A program made the position numbers and the translations under genes. A stretch of 64,000 nt of DNA, taken from the NCBI RefSeq assembly GCF_902729445.1, contig NZ_CACVCE010000003.1, positions 1 through 64,000 on the forward strand, in the 5' to 3' direction. This document shows positions 48,375 through 57,486 of the stretch, in pieces. The notes below the pieces were generated by a model. The model worked only from the letters and a program-made list of their open reading frames with translations. It was not told the origin of the DNA and searched no databases. Source of the DNA: Magnetospirillum sp902729445 (GTDB lineage: Bacteria; Pseudomonadota; Alphaproteobacteria; Rhodospirillales; Magnetospirillaceae). Position 1 is the first letter of the stretch, and each line of letters starts with the position of its first letter.

Positions 48375-51300
48375 TCACAGAATATCCAGTGGTGGCAGGC
48401 CATTGACGATCTTCATGGTCTCCAGGCTTACCGTAATCACCCGCTGGAAGAGCTCCAAGGGATAGGCCGGATTGTTCATGGTCTCATTGGCCCAATCGTT
48501 GGCGTCGTTCTCGATGCCGCTTTCCTTGTGGGTGGTGACGGCTTGGCGCTCGATCACCCATTCGAGGGCGGGTTTGCCGTTGACGACGTATTCGTAGGCT
48601 TCGAGCGGGATGCCGGTCATGGTGACGTTGTGGTTATAAATCACCGTCGTCTTGTCGTGCTTCGCCCCATTGGTTCCCTTGGCAAATTTCATCTGCACCA
48701 CGCGCCAATCGGCGGGGGTGAAGCCCTCGCGAGGCTTGGATAGGACGAGCTCGACGGGGTACGGGGTGACGCTCTCATAGCCGACGTGCAATTCGGCCAG
48801 GGCACGGCCAGCCTGGACGAATGCCCGGAAATCCTCGACCGTCTTCACGGCGGGGATGCGTGGCAGTTCCTTCTTGAGGTTGTCGGCATAGCTGGTGCGA
48901 TAATCCTCGGAATGGAGGATGCCGTAGACGTAATAGAACAGGTCGTCCTTGGTGATCGTCTCTCCGGGATAGGCTTGCCGGAAATGCTCCAAACCGCCAT
49001 CGGTGATCGCATCGCGGCGCGTGTACTCTGTCCGCTCCGCCGCCTCGAACAGGTCGTCATCCTCGGCAAAGAGGTTGCGTTGCTTCTTCGCCCCGGTCGG
49101 GCGCTTGGGATCGGCCTTGGTCGGCTCGTAGACATAGCGAGGGAAGCACTGGATTTTTGCGGGGCCCTGTAGGTCGGGTATCAGATCACTAATGAAACAC
49201 GCAAAATCCATGGTGGCGCCCATGCCAACGACCCATATGACACGGTTACGCGTATCTATATTTGGAAAAATTTTAGGCATTTGATAGACGCGATTGTTCA
49301 TAGTCCTGTTAAAATACAGAAACGCCTTAGAGAATGGCCTAAAATGACATTCGACAATGGAATTTTCATCAAATGAATACCTCTTCATGGAAGCGATATC
49401 AATTTTTTGCTGAGCATCCCATGAAAACTTCTTGCCATCTCTGTTGATGAATTCATCAACCCTATCGGGGTCAGCGCAATCTTTGACAAACCTGTCAACC
49501 TCTGAGTTGTAAAATTCAATTGAGCGGATGATATTGCCTCTAAGGGTCATTTTAGAAAAATTATAACACCAAGCATCTCTATTTGTTTTTATTCCGCTAG
49601 AATAGTTATCAAATAAAACTAGCGCGTCATTCCCCTTTTTGTCTCCAAGGAAAATCATATCGGCAATGCATTCATTCCTCTTATTTAGCCAATCGCCGTG
49701 CTCATCGGGGATGATTGCTTCCCATCCATTCGCGTCGGAAATAGCTGCAATGCTTCCAAATTCGGCAATGCACTTGAGCTTTTCATCACGGCTCATATAG
49801 CTCCCAATATTGCGGAATAGAATTTTGCCGTGATCGCAGGAGTTTGGATTCTTCACGAGGATGGAGATGGCAATAGGAGCCCGACTACCGCTAGCGAATA
49901 TTTTTCCCCCTTCTTTGCGCGATAATTCTCCCGAGGTACGCTGGTTGCCGCGCAGATGGAAGACATAGAGTGTGCTAAATTCCTCAGCGAGACACTTCCT
50001 TAAGCCGTTGGCTGCATTGCCCTCAATCCATCCAGCATTGCTGACAATACCAATAATTCCACTGTCACCTATCCGATCAGAAGCCCATCGGATGGCTCTG
50101 ATATAGCTATCATAGAGGGAGTTCTGAAGGGTGGCCGAGGAGTGAGCCGCATAAGTGGCGCGAATTCTTTGGTCAAGAATCGGATAATTGCGATTTTGAT
50201 TGTTATCGTTGGCGCTTCCTTGCCCGGCAGAGTAGGGAGGGTTACCCATGATAACGCGTATATCGAGATTCCGTTGTCGCGCCAGCCGGGTACTGTTGTC
50301 GCGAGAAGTCGTCCTGTCGAAAAAGCTTTCTTTGCCAGCAGGCAAATTGAAAGTGTCAGTTAAACAAATTCCGTTGAATGGCGTATAATCGCCGCCTGCA
50401 ATGCTATGGTACACCTGTTCGATGTTGATCGCCGCGATGTAGTAGGCCAGAAGCACGATTTCATTAGCGTGGATTTCGTTCTCATATTTATGAGAGAGCT
50501 CTTCCTGCGTGATAAGGCCGCTTTGTAGAAGGCGGGTAACAAATGTGCCGGTACCGGTGAATGGATCGAGGATGTGGACGTTCCGGCTCCCGAGCGTCTG
50601 GCCGAATTCGCTTTGGAGCACGTCGTTGATGGAATGGATGATGAAGTCCACCACTTCAACCGGCGTGTAGACGATCCCCAGGCGCTCCGCCATTTTGGGG
50701 AAAGCATTATGAAAAAATTTGTCGTAGAGCTCGTAGATTAGCTTTTGCTTGCCCGCCACTGTTCTGGTATCCGCCGCCCGCCGCTTCACGCTTTCGTACA
50801 TGCGGGTGAGTGTTTCGGATTCCTTCTCCAAGTGGTGACGCTCCAGGACGGAAAGGACGCCCTGCATTGCCTTGGAAACCGGGTTATGTTCCGCGAAGCT
50901 GTACCCCTGGAATAGGGCGTCGAAAACCGGGCGGGTGATGAGGTGCTGTGCCAGCATCTCAATCGCCTCGTCGCGGGAAATACTGGCATTCAAATCCGCG
51001 TGCAAATCTGCAAGGAAGGCGTCGAATGCCGCCATTTCCTCGACATTCTCCGGGTTGTCCAGGATCGCGGTCAGGCGGGTGATGTGGGTGCTGGCGATAT
51101 CGGCAATGTTTTTCGCCCATTCGTCCCAATACAGGCGGTTGCCGCATTTCTGCACCACCTTTGCCAGGATGGCGCGTTCGATATCTCCGATCTCGAATTC
51201 GAGCTCGCCTTGCTTCGCGGTGCTCTCGGTCGTGACGGCCTTGCCGATGGTGTGATTCTTTTTTGCCGCCTGCCCCTGCGATTTCAGGCCGGTGGATTCC

Positions 51301-53366
51301 TCGCGGCGGGGCACGGCGATCTTGTCGGTGACGGCGATCACCTCCATTCGGGCGCGATCCTGGCCATCGAACTGCATCCGGTTAATCATCGCGTCGAACC
51401 GGTCGTCATGCGACCGGAGCGCCTGCAAGACCTCCCAAACGACACGATAGGTCTGGTTGTCGTTCAGGGCTTCATCGGGGCTCTTGTCGGCAGGGATCAC
51501 CACCGGGAGGATCACATAGCCGAGCTTTTTATCCCCACCGTGGGGCTTGCGCATGACGCGCCCGACCGATTGCACCACGTCAACTTGCGAATTGCGGGGC
51601 GTAAGGAAGAGCACGGCATCCAATGCCGGGACGTCCACGCCCTCCGACAGGCACCGGACGTTGGATAGAATGCGGCAGGTGTCTTCGGGGGCGGGGGACT
51701 TGAGCCATTCGAGCTTCTGGTTCTTCTCCGCCGCACCCATTCCGCCGTCCACATGATCCGCCTCGCACCGAAGACGGCTGATCGCTTCTGGGTTCTCCGG
51801 GTTCTCTTTCAGAAGTTCGGCGCGGTACTCGTCGATCACCTGGGCGAAGCTGGCGGCAATGTGCTTCGAGCTGATTTTGTGGGTTTTGCCGCCCTTCTGC
51901 AATTCGATCACCTGGGCGAATGCAACGGCCCGCCGCATGGGGGCGGGATCGAAAGCCAGGTCGTCTTGCGAATCCATCTTGGACAACGCCCGCCAGCACC
52001 CGACGATCTTGGCCGCGTCGTTGACGTTGATGCTGTTCTCCGCATCGGCAAGGAGCCGTTGCAGGCTTTTGCTCACATGCGCTTCGCTGATCGTGAGAAC
52101 GATCACCTTGTAATCGCAGAGGATTTTGAGGTCGTTGACGGCTTCGGAAAACGACAGGGTGTGCAGCGTCTTGCCGAAATCCGCCTCGGTATCCATGGAA
52201 TAGAGAACGATGCTATCGGTCTGAGCCTTGGCCTTTGCCGCCGTGCCGTAAACCCGTGGCGTTGCGGTCATATAGACGCGCTTGTTGCCCCGGATCACCG
52301 ATTGATCGTGAACCTTCACGAAGGCGGATTCGTCCACCCCCTCGAAGGTCGCGCCGGTAGTGCGGTGCGCCTCGTCGCAGAGTATCAGGTCAAATTCCGG
52401 CAATCCGTGGGCGTGCTGCGCCTGTGCGATCACGTCGATGGAATGGTAGGTGGAGAAAACGACGCTCATGTGCTCACCGTCCTGGCGGTGCAGCAGGGCG
52501 CGAGCGAGCGAACGCGGGTCGGTCGTGGCAGGATACTGGAGCTCATGCGCGAGCATCTCAAAGTCGTCGGAATCCGCCCGCCGTTTTTTCCCGACTTCGC
52601 TATCCGAACAGACGGCATAGCTGTGCAGGGGGATGCCCGCCTCTTGCGTCCATTCGGTCAGAGTTTGGGAAAGAAGGTTGAGCGAAGGCACGAGAAAGAG
52701 GACGGTGCCACCGCCGCCCGCCATGCGTTCGGCCAGACGCAATGCGGTGAAGGTCTTGCCCGTGCCGCAAGCCATGATGAGCTTGCCCCGGTCGGCATCC
52801 CGCAAGCCGTTCATCACGTTGTCGATGGCGGTTTCCTGGTACTCGCGGAGCTTTTTGCCTTCCTTGAGCGGAGCCGCTCCGGTTTCCGGCGTGTAGGCCG
52901 CCCAATCGATCTTGCTGTTTTCCAGGTCGTACAGGGAAAGCAGATTGACCGGCGGGAACTGATCCGCCACCGCGTCTTGAAGCTGGTGGGTGCTGTCCGT
53001 CGTGGTGTGGACGATCAGACGGCGGGCAAAGTGCTTCTTGCCGGAGGCGGTGAAGAAGGTGCCGAGGCTCTTGAGGTAGAGCTTGGCGTCATCGGCATAG
53101 AATTTAGCCTGGATCGCGTGAAGATCGCCCTCGGTGGTTTCTGCGACAAGATCGATTCCGGCATCCGCTCCCGGATCGGCGTTGCCACGCTTCACCCATT
53201 CCGCTCGCCATTCCTCCCAGAGCCACACCTTTCCCGCGTACAGGTCGGCGTAATACGGCTCCTGGGTCAGGTAGACTTTGACAAGACGTTCGAAGTACGT
53301 CCCTTTCTCGCGCTCCGTCGCGGCGGTACAGCGGAAAGTCTCCAGAATGGCGGAAAGGGCGGACAT
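48375..53366 (-). CDS. Type ISP-like restriction-modification enzyme
   Basis: 1663 aa in one chain. An Mrr-like nuclease (about 1-110) has GIDLVAETTEGDLHAIQAKF (D72 and QxK at 86-88). A superfamily 2 translocase (about 170-700) has ACGTGKTFTA (Walker A, ~199-208) and LILCDEAHRTTG (DEAH, ~331-334). An adenine methyltransferase has LDPFTGTGTFVTRLL (SAM motif, ~930) and GNPPYSAGQ (NPPY, ~1042). Residues ~1150-1500 are AT-rich and probably the target-recognition domain. This order matches LlaBIII/LlaGI-type single-protein enzymes, which methylate one strand and cleave after ATP-driven translocation. Confidence 0.9.
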   Translation of the reverse strand: MSALSAILETFRCTAATEREKGTYFERLVKVYLTQEPYYADLYAGKVWLWEEWRAEWVKRGNADPGADAGIDLVAETTEGDLHAIQAKFYADDAKLYLKSLGTFFTASGKKHFARRLIVHTTTDSTHQLQDAVADQFPPVNLLSLYDLENSKIDWAAYTPETGAAPLKEGKKLREYQETAIDNVMNGLRDADRGKLIMACGTGKTFTALRLAERMAGGGGTVLFLVPSLNLLSQTLTEWTQEAGIPLHSYAVCSDSEVGKKRRADSDDFEMLAHELQYPATTDPRSLARALLHRQDGEHMSVVFSTYHSIDVIAQAQHAHGLPEFDLILCDEAHRTTGATFEGVDESAFVKVHDQSVIRGNKRVYMTATPRVYGTAAKAKAQTDSIVLYSMDTEADFGKTLHTLSFSEAVNDLKILCDYKVIVLTISEAHVSKSLQRLLADAENSINVNDAAKIVGCWRALSKMDSQDDLAFDPAPMRRAVAFAQVIELQKGGKTHKISSKHIAASFAQVIDEYRAELLKENPENPEAISRLRCEADHVDGGMGAAEKNQKLEWLKSPAPEDTCRILSNVRCLSEGVDVPALDAVLFLTPRNSQVDVVQSVGRVMRKPHGGDKKLGYVILPVVIPADKSPDEALNDNQTYRVVWEVLQALRSHDDRFDAMINRMQFDGQDRARMEVIAVTDKIAVPRREESTGLKSQGQAAKKNHTIGKAVTTESTAKQGELEFEIGDIERAILAKVVQKCGNRLYWDEWAKNIADIASTHITRLTAILDNPENVEEMAAFDAFLADLHADLNASISRDEAIEMLAQHLITRPVFDALFQGYSFAEHNPVSKAMQGVLSVLERHHLEKESETLTRMYESVKRRAADTRTVAGKQKLIYELYDKFFHNAFPKMAERLGIVYTPVEVVDFIIHSINDVLQSEFGQTLGSRNVHILDPFTGTGTFVTRLLQSGLITQEELSHKYENEIHANEIVLLAYYIAAINIEQVYHSIAGGDYTPFNGICLTDTFNLPAGKESFFDRTTSRDNSTRLARQRNLDIRVIMGNPPYSAGQGSANDNNQNRNYPILDQRIRATYAAHSSATLQNSLYDSYIRAIRWASDRIGDSGIIGIVSNAGWIEGNAANGLRKCLAEEFSTLYVFHLRGNQRTSGELSRKEGGKIFASGSRAPIAISILVKNPNSCDHGKILFRNIGSYMSRDEKLKCIAEFGSIAAISDANGWEAIIPDEHGDWLNKRNECIADMIFLGDKKGNDALVLFDNYSSGIKTNRDAWCYNFSKMTLRGNIIRSIEFYNSEVDRFVKDCADPDRVDEFINRDGKKFSWDAQQKIDIASMKRYSFDENSIVECHFRPFSKAFLYFNRTMNNRVYQMPKIFPNIDTRNRVIWVVGMGATMDFACFISDLIPDLQGPAKIQCFPRYVYEPTKADPKRPTGAKKQRNLFAEDDDLFEAAERTEYTRRDAITDGGLEHFRQAYPGETITKDDLFYYVYGILHSEDYRTSYADNLKKELPRIPAVKTVEDFRAFVQAGRALAELHVGYESVTPYPVELVLSKPREGFTPADWRVVQMKFAKGTNGAKHDKTTVIYNHNVTMTGIPLEAYEYVVNGKPALEWVIERQAVTTHKESGIENDANDWANETMNNPAYPLELFQRVITVSLETMKIVNGLPPLDIL

Positions 53367-53557
53367 TCGGATAGGCTCCAGCGATCAAAGGCGGAAAAGA
53401 TGGCGGTTCGGATAATACCCGCCCTTGTGGTTGTGTCCAGGTTTGGGAATCGCGCCCAATGCCTTTGGTGGTATTCCGTTCACCTCGACCGATAAATTTG
53501 GAAATCGGCGGTCGTGGTATATAATGTCAGGGATACAAGCTAACCCCGTGATGTGCC

Positions 53558-53839
53558 ATGAGCCCCAATAGCCAACAAGCCACCATCGAAACCAGTGTCG
53601 AAGGCATCCGCGATGCCGTGGTGAAGGCCGGTTTCCGACCGGGCCGCAAGGTGCGCGTCCAGGTCGAGTATGTGGACGCGAAGGAAGTCCGGGAAGCCGA
53701 GCTTGCCCGCCTCACCGCGATCCTCGACCAATACCCCTTGCCTCCGGAATTCCAGGGATTGAGCGAGGAGGAGGCAATGGCGCTGGCCGATGAGGCGATT
53801 GCCGAAGTCCGGGCAGAGCGTCGGAACCGTAGCAAGTAA
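53558..53839 (+). CDS. Antitoxin-like small protein of a PIN TA pair
   Basis: 93 aa, helical and charged (SVEGIRDAVVKAGFRPGRKV, SEEEAMALADEAIAEVRAER). No DNA-binding motif is obvious, but it ends 9 bp before the PIN toxin gene and is of antitoxin size. The order antitoxin-toxin and the short spacing support a TA operon. Confidence 0.65.
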   Translation: MSPNSQQATIETSVEGIRDAVVKAGFRPGRKVRVQVEYVDAKEVREAELARLTAILDQYPLPPEFQGLSEEEAMALADEAIAEVRAERRNRSK

Positions 53840-53848
53840 CCGCCAACC

Positions 53849-54256
53849 ATGCGCCTCGTCATAGACTGCAACATCTTCATTTCCGCCGCTCTCACCCCGG
53901 CAGGCACTTGCCGCCTCGCTCTTGCCGAGGCGGTGAAGAACCACGAAATCCTTCTGAGCGAAGAAATCCTTGAGGAATACCGGGAGGTCGCGAACCGCAA
54001 GAAGTTTGTGGCGATCCGCGACCGAATCCACGTCCTGATCGAAGAGGTCGCTTTACGGGCAACCTTCGCATCCGCCGTCTCTTCCGGGGAAATTCCCGGC
54101 ATTTCCGATGAGGACGACGCTGTGTATGTGATCGTCGCCGTGAACGAGGGGGCGGATGCCATCGTCACCGGCAATACCCGCCATTTTACCGCCCCATCCT
54201 ATGGCTCCGCCCTGGTCGTTTCGGCGCGGGAGTTCCTGGATATGGTCGGTGGATGA
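53849..54256 (+). CDS. PIN-domain toxin
   Basis: 135 aa of the COG1569 type. Acidic active-site residues are visible: RLVIDCNIFISAALTPAG (D6), LSEEILEEYREV (E~43), ISDEDDAVYVIVA (D~90) and GADAIVTGNTRHF (D~103). Such PIN toxins are Mg-dependent RNases cutting tRNA or mRNA. With the preceding antitoxin it can stabilise the element. Confidence 0.85.
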   Translation: MRLVIDCNIFISAALTPAGTCRLALAEAVKNHEILLSEEILEEYREVANRKKFVAIRDRIHVLIEEVALRATFASAVSSGEIPGISDEDDAVYVIVAVNEGADAIVTGNTRHFTAPSYGSALVVSAREFLDMVGG

Positions 54257-54300
54257 AGACGCCTCGGATTGGTCGCGTTGCCGCTTGATAGAATGTAGAA

Positions 54301-54323
54301 CCCGCCCTCGAAGGGGCGGGCTT
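54301..54323. terminator. Bidirectional terminator between PIN toxin and integrase
   Basis: GC-rich stem CCCGCCC / GGGCGGG with a short TCGAAG-type loop. Convergent genes end on both sides (54256 and 54335). The flanking T-runs are weak. Confidence 0.6.
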
Positions 54324-54334
54324 AGTTGTTTCGA

Positions 54335-55681
54335 TCATCCCCGAAGTCGCACTACGTTCGCCCCCACGGGGCGGATGAGGATTTCGAGCTTTCCGGCCCA
54401 AGCCTCCAAGGCGTGCCGCTTCTCCCGCAAATACCCATGCCGGTTATACACCGCCGTGATCCCTTCCGCCTTACCGGGCGAATGGTTGAGCACGCGGGAG
54501 ACGACATGCGGCGGGATGTCGTCGCGAGCCATGCCGGAGGCCGCCGTCCGCCGGAGATCGTGAAGCGTCCAGCGGGCAAGCGGGGCAGGGGCCTTGCCCG
54601 TCTCGTGCTCGATCCGCTTGAATTCCCGGACAGTGAGCTTGTCCATCCGTTCCTTGCCGTCCGAGAAGCCCGAAACCGGGCCCTTGCCCGTGGTGGTGAA
54701 AACGAAATCCGAAAGCATGGGCTTGTCCGCCTCCGTCTCGACGGCGATCCGGGGAAGGGAGCGGAGGAGGCGGACGGCTAAGGGGGAAAGTGGCACCTCA
54801 TGGAGCCTGCCGCCCTTGTTCTTGGCGGCGGGGATCGTCCAAACCGGATTATCCCCCTCCAGGTCGGTAATCTCGCTCCAGCGGAGGTTTGCCCCCTCGT
54901 CGCGGCGCTGCGCCGTCACGAGAAGGAATTGCGCGAGCGAGCCGAAGGGATAGCTCGTCTCCTCCAGGATCGGCCAGAGCGTCCGGATTTCCTCATCCGA
55001 AAGCACCCGATCCCGGCTCGTCTCGTTTCCGCCTGGATCGCGGATGCCGATGCACGGATTGACGGTCAGGCGATCCTCGGCAAGGCACCAGTTGAAGAAC
55101 GCCTTGAGGTTGGCAAGTGCCCGGTTTGCGGCAACGGGATTGCCGCTTTCGACCATGCCGGAGAGCACTTCGCGTAAATCCGCTTTCGAAACGTCCGAAA
55201 GGGCACGATCCGGCCACTTGGCGAGCAGGATTTTTTTGAGCGGGCGGCGGGCCTCAAGCTGTGAGCGCGGCTTGAGGCGGGAGATATGGGCCTTCTCATA
55301 CGCGGCAACCGCCATGCGAACGGTGTATGTCTCGACCGGGGCGGCGGCAGGAGTGGCGAGGCCGAGCGTGCCGCCTTCTCCCTTCTTCTCTCGGGGGTGT
55401 TCCCCCTTGGCGCATAGGGTGATCCAGTCGCGGGCAGTTTGGCGGGCATCCGCCAGCGTTACGCCGGGGCCGTCCTCCTCAAGCTGGGCCTTGCCAATGG
55501 TGAGGCGGACTTGCTTCCCGCCGATTCGGGAGAACAGGACGAAGGACTTTTCCCCCTTGTCCGTCACCCGGAGGGCAAAGCCGGGCATGGCCGCGTCGAA
55601 GTGCTCCACCCGCTTTCCGCTGGGGGCGGCGGGAAATCGCTTGATCGCGGCGGCGGTCAGTGTCTTCTTTTCCTTCGCCAT
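54335..55681 (-). CDS. Tyrosine integrase of the P4-like (DUF4102) group
   Basis: 448 aa from the ATG giving MAKEKKTLTAAAIKRFPAAP (a start at 55696 adds five residues). N-terminal arm-binding domain with GFALRVTDKGEKSFVLFSRI; catalytic residues are visible as Arg in TAQRRDEGANL, His/Arg in WTLHDLRRTAASGMA, His in LNHSPGK and Tyr in TAVYNRHGY. It sits beside attR and reads into the element, as is usual for tRNA-targeting integrases. Intact. Confidence 0.93.
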   Translation of the reverse strand: MAKEKKTLTAAAIKRFPAAPSGKRVEHFDAAMPGFALRVTDKGEKSFVLFSRIGGKQVRLTIGKAQLEEDGPGVTLADARQTARDWITLCAKGEHPREKKGEGGTLGLATPAAAPVETYTVRMAVAAYEKAHISRLKPRSQLEARRPLKKILLAKWPDRALSDVSKADLREVLSGMVESGNPVAANRALANLKAFFNWCLAEDRLTVNPCIGIRDPGGNETSRDRVLSDEEIRTLWPILEETSYPFGSLAQFLLVTAQRRDEGANLRWSEITDLEGDNPVWTIPAAKNKGGRLHEVPLSPLAVRLLRSLPRIAVETEADKPMLSDFVFTTTGKGPVSGFSDGKERMDKLTVREFKRIEHETGKAPAPLARWTLHDLRRTAASGMARDDIPPHVVSRVLNHSPGKAEGITAVYNRHGYLREKRHALEAWAGKLEILIRPVGANVVRLRG

Positions 55682-55699
55682 TGGCCCAGGCTCCATCTC

Positions 55700-55717
55700 G
55701 GGGTAACACGGGGTAAC
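55700..55717. repeat. Paired GGGGTAAC repeats near attR (candidate integrase arm sites)
   Basis: GGGGTAAC at 55700-55707 and 55710-55717, just upstream of the integrase start. It mirrors the pair at 38589-38608 inside the other end, supporting integrase binding and autoregulation of its promoter. Confidence 0.55.
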
Positions 55718-55858
55718 AGACTTGGCAGGTTTTGGGGTATTTCCCCATGTTCTGCCATGTTATCCGGCCCTGAGTAGAATGCAAGGAAACCAAGGCATTG
55801 GGTTGTTATGTGGTTGGGCGATGTTCGGCTATGTTCACCCCCGAAAGTCCCGTTTTGA

Positions 55859-55952
55859 AGTCTGGGGGACTGGGGGTCGTGGGTTCGAATCCCGCCGCTC
55901 CGACCATTATAAGGCCCTGAAACCGAAAGGTTTCGGGGCCTTTCCAATTCAG
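55859..55952. repeat. attR direct repeat (original tRNA-Pro 3' part)
   Basis: Starts AGTCTGGGGGACTGGGGGTC, then T-arm GTGGG-TTCGAAT-CCCGC and acceptor CGCTCCG, CCA and a hairpin terminator. It lacks the 5' half, so it is not a tRNA. Because it borders the chromosomal side it is probably the original 3' half displaced by insertion. Confidence 0.9.
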
Positions 55953-55994
55953 CCCGGTTGACCATTTCGGCCCAAGCGTCTATTCCCGACCATC

Positions 55995-57071
55995 ATGACG
56001 CACGCACCGCATCTTTGGCTGGCGCTGTCGCCCCACGGTTTCGGCCATGCGGCCATGACCGCGCCGGTGGTGGCCGAACTGCGCCGTCGGCTGCCCGGTC
56101 TGCGCTTGACCATCCAGACCACAATTTCCCGCCCTTTCCTGGACAGCCGCTACCACGATTTCACCCTGGTTCCCGACATCGCCGATTTCGGCTTTCGCAT
56201 GCTGTCCTCGGTGGCCATTGATCTGGAGTCCAGTGCCGCCGGCTATGGTGCCCTGCACCGCGACTTCGACCGCCTGATCGATGCCGAGGCCGCTCGCCTG
56301 GCCGCCGCCCGGCCCGATCTGGTGCTCAGCAACGTCGCCTATGTGCCCCTGGCCGCCGCCGGCCGGGCGGGAATTCCCGCCGTGGCGCTGTCGTCGCTGA
56401 ACTGGGCCGACATGGTGGCACACTATCTGGGCGACCGCCCGGACATGGCGCCGGTCTTGGCGCAAATCCGCGCGGCATACGGTTCGGCCCGTGCATTTCT
56501 TCGCTGCATTCCAGCCCAGACCATGACGTTGCCCAATGTCATCGATATCGGCCCAATCGCCGCGCCCGGCCGCAACCGGCGGGAACAGATCGCCGCGCCG
56601 GGCGAAAAGCTCGGGCTGGTCGCCTTCGGCGGCATCGATCATCCGCTGGCCCTGGATGCCTGGCCCAGGCTGCCCGGCTGGCGTTGGTTCCTGGGTGGCG
56701 GCCAGGTGCCGGATCGCCCCGACATGGCGCCCTGGCAGGCCTCGGGCCTGACATTCTCCGATCTGGTCGCCTCGGTCGATGTGGTGGTGACCAAGCCGGG
56801 TTATGGCACCTTCACCGAGGCCGGCATGGTCGGAACCCCGGTCCTGTATGTCGCGCGGCCCGATTGGCCGGAATGTCCGCACCTCGACAATTGGCTTCAA
56901 GCCCACACCCAGGCCCTGTCCATTTCGGCGGAAAGCCTTGTCGATGGCAGCCTGGAAGCGCTACTGCGAAGGTTGTTTTGTTTGCCGAAACAGCCGGTTG
57001 CGGTTCCAACGGGGGTGGATCAGGCGGTTGATGTCCTGCTTTCCGCCCTTGGCGCCTGCGAACGTAGTTAG
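55995..57071 (+). CDS. GT-B glycosyltransferase (MurG/UGT-like)
   Basis: 358 aa. N-terminal LALSPHGFGHAAMTAPVVAEL has the GT-B glycine/His motif, and the C-terminal half shows VDVVVTKPGYGTFTEAGMVG, GTPVLYVARPDWPECPHLDN, typical of the sugar-nucleotide-binding domain of MurG-like enzymes. It probably glycosylates a lipid or secondary metabolite; no pathway neighbours indicate the acceptor. Confidence 0.75.
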   Translation: MTHAPHLWLALSPHGFGHAAMTAPVVAELRRRLPGLRLTIQTTISRPFLDSRYHDFTLVPDIADFGFRMLSSVAIDLESSAAGYGALHRDFDRLIDAEAARLAAARPDLVLSNVAYVPLAAAGRAGIPAVALSSLNWADMVAHYLGDRPDMAPVLAQIRAAYGSARAFLRCIPAQTMTLPNVIDIGPIAAPGRNRREQIAAPGEKLGLVAFGGIDHPLALDAWPRLPGWRWFLGGGQVPDRPDMAPWQASGLTFSDLVASVDVVVTKPGYGTFTEAGMVGTPVLYVARPDWPECPHLDNWLQAHTQALSISAESLVDGSLEALLRRLFCLPKQPVAVPTGVDQAVDVLLSALGACERS

Positions 57072-57146
57072 TTTATCGAACATTCATCTCGTGCAGGCAT
57101 CGAATGGCGTTGACCGAAAAGGCGCCAGCGGACAATCTTCAACGCC

Positions 57147-57473
57147 ATGGATACCGGATTTTCGCTGCTCTATGTCACGGCGCCGTCGCGCGATGTGGCG
57201 ATGACCCTGGCCCACGCCCTGGTGGGCGAGCGGCTGGCGGCCTGCGCCAACCTGCTGGGACCGATCCAGTCGGTCTATTGGTGGGACGGCAAGGTCAATG
57301 ACGAGCCGGAAGTGGCGCTGATCCTGAAGACCCGCACCGAATTGGTCCCCGAGGCGACGGAACGCCTGCGCGCCCTTCATCCCTATAGCTGCCCCTGCGT
57401 GGTGGCGGTGGCCATCGATGGCGGCAATCCGGCCTTTCTGGGCTGGCTGGCGGCGGAAACGACCAGACTTTAG
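57147..57473 (+). CDS. cutA: CutA1 divalent-cation tolerance protein
   Basis: 108 aa. It has ACANLLGPIQSVYWWDGKVN, EVALILKTRTELVPE and HPYSCPCVVAVAIDGG. CutA1 is a small trimeric cytosolic protein; its link to copper tolerance is debated. Confidence 0.92.
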   Translation: MDTGFSLLYVTAPSRDVAMTLAHALVGERLAACANLLGPIQSVYWWDGKVNDEPEVALILKTRTELVPEATERLRALHPYSCPCVVAVAIDGGNPAFLGWLAAETTRL

Positions 57474-57486
57474 ACGGCGGGCAGCT

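Larger units (their letters stand above)
38472..55952. mobile_element. Plasmid-derived integrative element in tRNA-Pro
   Basis: About 17.4 kb between the direct repeats attL (38472-38566) and attR (55859-55952). It encodes a tyrosine integrase next to attR, an iteron origin with a Rep_3 initiator, a replication-relaxation protein, a conjugation-type ATPase, a serine recombinase and cargo (ISP R-M, PIN TA, ART-like, AT-rich unknown). Several stretches are visibly AT-richer than the chromosome. There are no relaxase or type IV secretion genes, so self-transfer is unlikely. Three backbone genes are interrupted. Confidence 0.9.

Noticed and set aside
38472..55952. UGA recoding as an explanation of the two stop codons
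   Set aside because: Neighbouring genes of the element use TGA as a normal stop, and single point changes explain both.
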